From the NCBI RefSeq assembly GCF_002836775.1, contig NZ_PJAQ01000017.1:248001-312000 (forward strand): DNA of 64,000 nucleotides, given 5' to 3'. The notes below the pieces were generated by a model. That model saw only the letters and a program-made list of their open reading frames with translations, had not been told where the DNA came from and did no database searches. The translations under genes were made by a program, and so were the position numbers. This document shows positions 57,628 through 64,000 of the stretch, one piece after another; within the stretch, counting starts at the first letter, position 1, and each line of letters opens with the position of its first letter. Source of the stretch: Colwellia sp. 12G3 (GTDB lineage: Bacteria; Pseudomonadota; Gammaproteobacteria; Enterobacterales; Alteromonadaceae).

Positions 57628-58110
57628 ATGTCTGCATTGTCGCAAAAATCAATTACGGAAATAAATACCGAAGAAAAACGCTTAAGTAAGGATATTAATT
57701 TAATTTATGATTTTACTGAAAAGCCTAATAGAACTAATTTAAAAGCACAGAGCGATAGAGCCGTTGTTGCCAAACTACGTGCTGACTTGATATTACCTAA
57801 TAATAAAATTTTAACGGTAGATATAGATTTTGATAGTACAAGCGGCTACCATGACAACACTATGTTGGTTATGGATGACTTTGGTGTTGAGATGCTAGTC
57901 ACTGCCTTCGCAGTCAAATACGGCCAGCCATTTGCTGATAAAATATCTAACGCTTGGGCAGAGAAAAAACATCAAAATGATCCTCGAAAACCCACTTATT
58001 TGCTGGTACAAAAGCCAACAATTGATGATGGTATTCCGCAAGTTTTTGTTGCCTGTGGTGATAAAGACCATGATACGGGTAATAACATCAAGCCACAAAG
58101 TATCGTTTAG
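57628..58110 (+). CDS. Conserved-looking hypothetical protein, function unknown
   Basis: This 160-residue soluble protein has no signal or membrane segment and no family I recognise. The acidic, polar sequence includes 'KRLSKDINLIYDFTEKPN', 'ILTVDIDFDSTSGYHDNTML' and 'PTYLLVQKPTIDDGIPQVFV'. GGAAG precedes the ATG, and base use matches the neighbours. Its end overlaps the following propeller-sensor gene, with the most likely start of that gene 41 bases before this stop, so the two may be a functional pair. Confidence 0.55.
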   Translation: MSALSQKSITEINTEEKRLSKDINLIYDFTEKPNRTNLKAQSDRAVVAKLRADLILPNNKILTVDIDFDSTSGYHDNTMLVMDDFGVEMLVTAFAVKYGQPFADKISNAWAEKKHQNDPRKPTYLLVQKPTIDDGIPQVFVACGDKDHDTGNNIKPQSIV

Positions 58111-60874
58111 CTCCTTCTTGCTGAGGATACCTAGGGCTAAGGGCATTATATATTTATCTCTTAGCCTTTTTATCACAGCATTTTCCAGTTATGCACATGA
58201 CACTTCCCTGGTAAGTTCATTCAGTAATGTAGCGAAAATAATTCAAGATAAACGCGGCTTTATTTGGCTTGCTGGTCAGCAAGGTTTAACACGTGTCGAT
58301 GATAATAGTAACATTACCTTTTCCCTCAACAATCAAGAATGGCCGCTGCCCTATTCTTGGGTTCATGATATAAGCCTCATTAACGATCAACTTTTACTTT
58401 CTACTGAAACTAATGGTTCATGGTTATTTGATACTCGTACGGGTGAAACTGAAAATATCCCCGCGGATATTCCAAGACAAAGTCATTACAACGCTTTAAT
58501 GTTTAAAGATAATTATTATATCAATGCTCCAAACAAGCTTTATCGCTATAACCCGACAGACAAAAAAACTCATGTCATTAGCCCCGATATAATAATCAGT
58601 AATATTGTTCATAGCCAAAAATACCTTTATATCGCCAATAACGAAGGATTATTTCAGCTGCAAGGTGAAAAACTTCAACAAGTAATTACTGGACATATCA
58701 CCGCCTTAGTCGCACTAACCAGTGCAATAATTGCTATTACGCCAGATAAAATTTATCGACTACCTGATGATGGAAAACTATCAAGTATAGAACATAGTGA
58801 AAAAATATATTCTGTCACTAAAGCCTTTGATAAGGATCACTTCTTTACCATTAGTAATAAAGGTAAAGTGAGTAAATATAATGGATCAACGTTAATGGCC
58901 ATGTCTCACCACTATGGCGATAGCGAACCCGTACGTCTTAGAAGTGCATTTCATGATGCTTCGGGTGTTTTATGGCTAGTTAGCAGCCATGGGGTTGAGA
59001 AGCTTTATGAAAATTATATAACAAATCATAAAGTTATTTTTGATATTCAAATAAATGCCAATGAGATAACCTTATTTGATAATGAAATTATTATCGGCAG
59101 TTACGGGGCTGGGTTACAAAACTTCTTAAAGCCCAAGTTTAACCAAAGTAGTAATATAAATTTCACCCAAAAAGGCTTGAAAATATATGACCTGTTAGAG
59201 ATCAATCAACAGTTATATATAGGAAGTAAAGATGGCTTGTGGCGTTATGATAAAAGCACAAATAAAGTCACTAAACTTGATGTTGTGGCTGATACGCTAA
59301 TTTTGAAGCTCGAACATAAGAACAATTTACTCTATATAGCGACTAATTATGACGGCCTATATATCTATGATCTAACTACCGAGAGCGTAATTAAACATAT
59401 TAATGTTGCTGATGGTTTACCTAGCCCGGAAGTTATTGATGTACTGTCTTTAGACTCAGGCATACTTTGGATAGCATCTAGCAATAATATCAGCCTTTAT
59501 CAGCCACGCCTTAACAAAGTGACAACATTAATTACGCCCAATAACAGTAAAGTTATTTCTCTGGTATATACCGACAACAAAATTTTTGCTTCAACACTCG
59601 GCGATGGCATTTTAGTTTTTAATCAACAAGGCGACTTATTGGCTCAACTATCAAAAGGTCAAAATTTCACCGAAATGTTATTAATTGATGATGATATATG
59701 GGCCTCAGGGAAACCTGGTTTGTATCGTATATCACCAAAAAACTACCAAGTCACCATGATAGAAAATACTCAGCAGTATTCTTTTGTCAGCAGTATGTTA
59801 GTTAAAGATAACACCCTTTATGCCATCCATTACAGTGGTGTTTTGGCACTTGATTTATCTGAACAAAAACAATTTAATCCAAATATTATCATTAGTAAAA
59901 CAACCATTTCGGGCAAAGCTTATTTACTTAATAAAACTATCGAAATAGAAAGTGGCAACGATGTGGTCACCTTTGATTTAGCCAGTTTAGACTACCGACC
60001 TGGCCTTGCTAAAAAGTATCAATATCGTATTAATAATAGCCAGTGGCAGCAAATAAATAATAGTCAACTCACCTTAACCGGCTTGGCTTCGGGTCATTAT
60101 AATGTTGAAATTATGGCAACTAATAGTTTGGGGCAATGGAGTGATGTAAAAGCTTACACAGAGATCAATGTTGCCTACCCTTGGTATTGGACAATGGAAA
60201 TAAGGATTGTTTACGCCATCATTTTATTGTTTATCGTGTTATTGACCTCTTGGTTACTATTTTTACGAACAAAATCAATTAAGCATATCCACAATTTGCT
60301 TAAAGATGATATGAGAAATTACAGTAAACTGATGAAGACTATTCAACGTAATTTACTGCTGACTTCTTCCTCATTAGCAAACGATGAATTAGAGCAAGGA
60401 AAGCAACTAATTGAGAAAAGTTTATTGGTACTTAAAGAGACGATTAATGCACAAGAGCCAGATAACCTTTCCGGTAAAACCTTAAGTGTAGCTATTCCTT
60501 TTTTAGCTGACTATGTCCAAAGCAAGTACGAAGTTAAATTACACTTCACCCTTGATGATAAAGTAGACAATTTGAATTATGAACTCAGGGCAAATCTATA
60601 TAAAGTAATATTTGAAGCGCTAATGTCGGCAATATTCAAGAGTGAGGTAAAAAACTTTAGCTTAACGTTACAAGAGGTCAAGCTAAAATTATGGCTTACT
60701 ATTGATAGCGATAATGATTCGTTTAGCCAACTTGACAGTAAAGTTAACTTTGACCTTGCTAGTTATACTATTCGTCAAATTACAACTAAACACCATGCTT
60801 CACTCAATACTTTTGATAATGATGATGGCAGTAGTCAGCTTGTTATTATCTTTCCATTAATGGTGTTAAATTAG
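58070..60874 (+). CDS. Two-component-regulator propeller sensor with degenerate kinase C-terminus
   Basis: This ~934-residue protein has a signal-like segment ('GIIYLSLSLFITAFSSYA'), propeller repeats such as 'IIQDKRGFIWLAGQQGLTRV' and 'DASGVLWLVSSHGVEKLYEN', a Y_Y_Y-like domain ('YQYRINNSQWQQI', 'LASGHYNVEIMATN'), a TM near 711-733, and ~200 cytoplasmic residues. That end looks like a histidine-kinase core, but no H-box is evident. The ATP-lid N-box reads 'LYKVIFEALMSAIFKS' with Ser where Asn is usual. No response-regulator or HTH domain follows. The ATG at 58070 gives a complete signal region; other starts are possible. Confidence 0.75.
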   Translation: MIRVITSSHKVSFSSFLLRIPRAKGIIYLSLSLFITAFSSYAHDTSLVSSFSNVAKIIQDKRGFIWLAGQQGLTRVDDNSNITFSLNNQEWPLPYSWVHDISLINDQLLLSTETNGSWLFDTRTGETENIPADIPRQSHYNALMFKDNYYINAPNKLYRYNPTDKKTHVISPDIIISNIVHSQKYLYIANNEGLFQLQGEKLQQVITGHITALVALTSAIIAITPDKIYRLPDDGKLSSIEHSEKIYSVTKAFDKDHFFTISNKGKVSKYNGSTLMAMSHHYGDSEPVRLRSAFHDASGVLWLVSSHGVEKLYENYITNHKVIFDIQINANEITLFDNEIIIGSYGAGLQNFLKPKFNQSSNINFTQKGLKIYDLLEINQQLYIGSKDGLWRYDKSTNKVTKLDVVADTLILKLEHKNNLLYIATNYDGLYIYDLTTESVIKHINVADGLPSPEVIDVLSLDSGILWIASSNNISLYQPRLNKVTTLITPNNSKVISLVYTDNKIFASTLGDGILVFNQQGDLLAQLSKGQNFTEMLLIDDDIWASGKPGLYRISPKNYQVTMIENTQQYSFVSSMLVKDNTLYAIHYSGVLALDLSEQKQFNPNIIISKTTISGKAYLLNKTIEIESGNDVVTFDLASLDYRPGLAKKYQYRINNSQWQQINNSQLTLTGLASGHYNVEIMATNSLGQWSDVKAYTEINVAYPWYWTMEIRIVYAIILLFIVLLTSWLLFLRTKSIKHIHNLLKDDMRNYSKLMKTIQRNLLLTSSSLANDELEQGKQLIEKSLLVLKETINAQEPDNLSGKTLSVAIPFLADYVQSKYEVKLHFTLDDKVDNLNYELRANLYKVIFEALMSAIFKSEVKNFSLTLQEVKLKLWLTIDSDNDSFSQLDSKVNFDLASYTIRQITTKHHASLNTFDNDDGSSQLVIIFPLMVLN

Positions 60875-61036
60875 ACTTTTATTTTTTAATAAAACAAAAT
60901 AATGAAGGCAATTACAACTTGTTGTCTTATTAATTCGAAATTAGCTGTTAATTGGTATAAAATACGCCTCCTTTTATCTGTACTGGACTTTTGCTAAGCA
61001 TTTTCCAGTACTACCTTGTGTGCAAAGAGTGAAGTA

Positions 61037-62479
61037 ATGAGTAAAAAGCTATATATCAAAACTTGGGGCTGTCAGATGAACGAGTATGACTCGCAGAAGA
61101 TGGCAGAATTGTTGGATTCAACTCATGGTTTCTCGTTAGTTGAAGAAGCGGAACAAGCTGATGTTATTTTGCTTAATACTTGCTCCATTCGTGAGAAAGC
61201 GCAAGAAAAAGTATTTCATCAGCTGGGTCGTTGGAAAAATTTAAAAGATAAAAAACCTGAATTACTGATTGGTGTTGGTGGTTGTGTTGCCTCACAAGAA
61301 GGTGATTCTATTCGTAAGCGTGCGCCTTTTGTTGATATGATTTTTGGTCCGCAAACACTACATCGCTTACCTGAAATGTTAAATCAGCTACAACATTCAA
61401 AAAGCCCAATTATTGACGTAAGTTTTCCAGAAATTGAAAAATTTGACCGCTTGCCTGAGCCTAAAGCTGACGGTGCCAGTGCTTTTGTTTCTATCATGGA
61501 AGGTTGTAGCAAGTATTGTACTTTCTGTGTAGTACCTTACACACGTGGCGAAGAAGTTAGTCGTCCTCTTGATGATGTATTATATGAAATAGCGCAACTA
61601 GCAGCGCAAGGTGTACGTGAAGTAAACTTACTCGGTCAAAATGTTAACGCTTATCGTGGTGCAACACACGATGATAGTATTTGTCGTTTTGCTGATTTGG
61701 TGCGCTTAGTTGCTACCATTGATGGCATTGATCGTATTCGTTACACCACTTCTCATCCGGTTGAATTCACAGACGATATTATTGAAGCCTATGCCGACAT
61801 TCCTGAACTGGTAAATCACTTACATCTTCCAGTTCAAAGTGGTTGTGACCGCATTCTAACGCAAATGAAACGTGGCCATACTGCCATTGAATATAAGTCT
61901 CAAGTGCGTAAGTTGAAAAAAGTACGTCCTGACCTATCTATGTCTTCTGATTTCATTATCGGCTTTCCTGGTGAAACTGATGAAGACTTCACGGCAACTA
62001 TGGACCTAATTAAAGCGGTTGATTTTGACTTAAGCTTTAGCTTTATCTATAGCGCTCGTCCAGGTACACCAGCAGCAGATTTACCTGATGATATTAGCGA
62101 CCAAACTAAGAAAGATCGTTTAAAGGTTCTACAAGACCAAATAACACACCAAGCATTACGCATTGCCAGACAAATGCTTAATACCGAACAGCGTGTTCTT
62201 GTTGAAGGTCCTTCAAGAAAAAATCCTATGGAATTACGTGGTAAAACAGAAAATAACCGTACGGTTAACTTTGTTGCCCCGCATAGTGTTATTGGACAAT
62301 TTGTTGATATCAAAATTACTGATGTCGTTGCCAACTCTTTACGTGGTGAATTAGTAAGAGAAGAAAAAGATATGGGGTTAAGAATTGCCCACTCTCCTGC
62401 TGATATTTTGGCTAATAATCACCACACAGCAACGCCAAGTAATCTTGACGAGTTAGGTGTTGGTACTTTTACACCATAG
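61037..62479 (+). CDS. miaB: tRNA-2-methylthio-N6-dimethylallyladenosine synthase
   Basis: This 480-residue radical-SAM methylthiotransferase acts on A37 of tRNAs. The start at ATG 61037 ([17 protein letters not shown]) matches E. coli; an upstream ATG-like frame start at 61016 adds seven residues. The N-terminal Fe-S cysteines are C12, C49 and C83, and the radical-SAM cluster is C157, C161 and C164 ('[16 protein letters not shown]'). A TRAM domain ends the protein. It heads the miaB-ybeZ-ybeY group. Confidence 0.96.
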   Translation: MSKKLYIKTWGCQMNEYDSQKMAELLDSTHGFSLVEEAEQADVILLNTCSIREKAQEKVFHQLGRWKNLKDKKPELLIGVGGCVASQEGDSIRKRAPFVDMIFGPQTLHRLPEMLNQLQHSKSPIIDVSFPEIEKFDRLPEPKADGASAFVSIMEGCSKYCTFCVVPYTRGEEVSRPLDDVLYEIAQLAAQGVREVNLLGQNVNAYRGATHDDSICRFADLVRLVATIDGIDRIRYTTSHPVEFTDDIIEAYADIPELVNHLHLPVQSGCDRILTQMKRGHTAIEYKSQVRKLKKVRPDLSMSSDFIIGFPGETDEDFTATMDLIKAVDFDLSFSFIYSARPGTPAADLPDDISDQTKKDRLKVLQDQITHQALRIARQMLNTEQRVLVEGPSRKNPMELRGKTENNRTVNFVAPHSVIGQFVDIKITDVVANSLRGELVREEKDMGLRIAHSPADILANNHHTATPSNLDELGVGTFTP

Positions 62480-62544
62480 TAACCCTGCTGAATACTGTAT
62501 TAAACAGTATTTAGCACTATTAATTTATTAAAGCGGAAATAAAT

Positions 62545-63651
62545 TTGACGACACCAGCGAGTAAAATAACCAAAGACGTTTTCAGTTTGACACCTGTAGA
62601 CAACCATAGGCAGGCAAATTTATCTGGGCCTATGGACGATAACTTAAAAACTATTGAGCGACGCTTAGGTGTTGAGATAAGTTACCGTGGCCATGAGTTT
62701 ACCGTTGTTGGTAAAGCCAAAAATCGTCAGTCCGTTGTTAAAATCCTCAAAGACCTTTATCTTGAAAGCCAAATAGTTAAAGGGGAAGGCAAGATAATAA
62801 CCCCTGAAATGGTACATTTAGCCATTTTAGAAGCTGATTGTCTTGAGCAAGTCCAGCTTAGCGATAAAGTATCATCGACATCAAGTAATCAAGTAGATGA
62901 TCAGTTAGGCAAAAAATTTGATGATATGGTGACTATTAAAACCAAGCGAGGTGTTGTTAAACCCCGTAATGGTAATCAGCAAGATTACGTACAAAACATA
63001 ATTACTAGTGATATTAGTTTTGGTGTCGGTGTTGCTGGTACCGGTAAAACTTACTTAGCTGTTGCCTGTGCGGTAGATGCGCTAGAGCGTCAAGAAGTAC
63101 GTCGTATTTTGCTAACCAGACCCGCGGTAGAAGCAGGTGAAAAGTTAGGTTTCTTACCGGGTGATTTATCACAAAAGATAGATCCTTATTTAAGACCGCT
63201 TTATGATGCACTTTTTGAAATGCTTGGCTTTGAAAGAGTTGAAAAACTCATCGAACGTAATGTTATCGAAATTGCACCACTGGCTTACATGCGTGGTAGA
63301 ACCCTTAATGATGCTTTTATTATTTTAGATGAAAGTCAAAATACTACTGTAGAACAAATGAAAATGTTTTTAACGCGTATTGGCTTTAACTCTCGAGCCG
63401 TTATTACCGGTGATATTACTCAAGTTGATTTACCTCGTCATCAAATGTCAGGGCTTCGTCATGCCATTGAAGTTTTACAAGATATTAATGGTATTAGTTT
63501 CAACTTTTTCCAATCTAAAGACGTTGTTCGCCACCCCGTAGTTGCCAGAGTTATTGATGCCTACGATAGCCATGAACAAAAAATCAATAGACAAAATCAA
63601 GAAAAAAAACAGGCTAAGCAAGCAAGTAATGATAAGAGCGGTTTAAGCTAA
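62545..63651 (+). CDS. ybeZ: PhoH-like ATPase YbeZ
   Basis: This 368-residue cytoplasmic ATPase starts at TTG 62545 with GCGGAAAT upstream. Walker A is '[17 protein letters not shown]' near 159-175 and Walker B 'FIILDESQN' at ~258-266. '[20 protein letters not shown]' is highly conserved. Partners with YbeY in RNA and ribosome quality control are proposed. The stop overlaps the ybeY start (TAATG). Confidence 0.94.
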   Translation: MTTPASKITKDVFSLTPVDNHRQANLSGPMDDNLKTIERRLGVEISYRGHEFTVVGKAKNRQSVVKILKDLYLESQIVKGEGKIITPEMVHLAILEADCLEQVQLSDKVSSTSSNQVDDQLGKKFDDMVTIKTKRGVVKPRNGNQQDYVQNIITSDISFGVGVAGTGKTYLAVACAVDALERQEVRRILLTRPAVEAGEKLGFLPGDLSQKIDPYLRPLYDALFEMLGFERVEKLIERNVIEIAPLAYMRGRTLNDAFIILDESQNTTVEQMKMFLTRIGFNSRAVITGDITQVDLPRHQMSGLRHAIEVLQDINGISFNFFQSKDVVRHPVVARVIDAYDSHEQKINRQNQEKKQAKQASNDKSGLS

Positions 63652-64000
63652 TGGCTCATGTAATCGATCTCCAAATTGCCTGCACTCCAACAGAATTACC
63701 GACTAAAGAACAATTTCAACTATGGGTTGATACGGCTTTAGCCGAAGTTAGCAAGGTAAAGCAAGATTTTGAACTCACCATTCGCCTAGTTAATAATGAA
63801 GAAAGCCAGCAGTTAAATAATCAATATCGAGGAAAAGATAAGCCGACCAATGTATTATCTTTTCCTTTTGAAGTGCCTGATGGTATTGAACTTAATCTAC
63901 TAGGCGATTTAATAATTTGCATTGAAGTAATGAAACAAGAAGCCTTAGAGCAAAACAAAGCCTTGTTTGATCATTGGGCACATCTTGTTATTCATGGCTG
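63651..64000 (+). CDS. ybeY: Endoribonuclease YbeY, N-terminal part (cut by window end)
   Basis: The ATG overlaps the ybeZ stop. The visible ~116 residues start [13 protein letters not shown] and contain '[20 protein letters not shown]' and '[16 protein letters not shown]'. The 'HWAHLVIHG' end is the beginning of the zinc-binding HxxxH motif. YbeY is a metal-dependent RNase for 16S rRNA maturation and ribosome quality control. The rest lies beyond the window. Confidence 0.92.
   Translation, partial: MAHVIDLQIACTPTELPTKEQFQLWVDTALAEVSKVKQDFELTIRLVNNEESQQLNNQYRGKDKPTNVLSFPFEVPDGIELNLLGDLIICIEVMKQEALEQNKALFDHWAHLVIHG

Overview
The window looks like a chromosomal segment of a low-GC marine gammaproteobacterium of the Alteromonadales, most like Colwellia or a close relative. 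The evidence is the AT-rich sequence, the family content (fused TrpC-TrpF, NhaD, DUF3192, DUF3718, NIT/GGDEF/EAL signalling) and E. coli-like gene neighbourhoods. No phage, insertion sequence, integron or CRISPR array was seen. Nearly all of it is vertically conserved core genome, and the unusual material lies in non-coding regions.

Layout. 1-3.8 kb: ycgB(spoVR) end, fadR, nhaD, dsbB; this matches E. coli ycgB-fadR-nhaB-dsbB with a different antiporter. 3.8-12 kb: an orphan periplasmic binding protein, then a long minus-strand run (trpH/rnm, yciO, rluB, rnd, ycgL, lytic transglycosylase, ycgN, DMT exporter). 12-19.4 kb: the trp operon (trpE-G-D-CF-B-A) behind a classical Trp leader peptide and attenuator, plus a second Trp-rich mini-ORF between the attenuator and trpE. 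19.9-21.7 kb: two tandem minus-strand RNAs packed with GGA hairpins. Each has a rho-independent terminator and an upstream GacA/UvrY palindrome; I read them as duplicated CsrB/RsmB-family sponge RNAs. They lie a few genes from syd, the locus where E. coli keeps csrB. 21.7-36.3 kb: GNAT, two DUF3192 paralogues, syd/queF, M61 protease, a diguanylate cyclase, ppnN, xni, NAD-type isocitrate dehydrogenase, rlmM, ygdD, gcvA. 36.3-50 kb: a candidate small RNA beside gcvA, kdsA, a DUF819 carrier, sirB1-sirB2-prmC-prfA-hemA, then lolB-ispE-prs-rplY-pth-ychF.

50.9-51.9 kb: a seven-member tRNA array (Met-Leu-Gln-Gln-pseudoLeu-Leu-Met) behind a strong promoter with a GC-rich discriminator, with tRNA T-arm relics between units. 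52.2-52.6 kb: a small YjfB-like motility gene with a sigma-28-like promoter. 52.9-64 kb: ubiF, a NIT-PAS-GGDEF-EAL protein, an unknown gene, a beta-propeller sensor with a degenerate kinase end, then miaB-ybeZ-ybeY (cut by the window edge). The tRNA-ubiF-miaB-ybeZ-ybeY order matches E. coli.

Several regulators in the window belong to one theme. The Csr sponge RNAs, a GGDEF protein and a dual GGDEF/EAL protein are typical components of the motile-to-sessile switch, and the small motility gene could be an output. That link is inference. All positions and motif counts were read by eye, with no database search or folding run.
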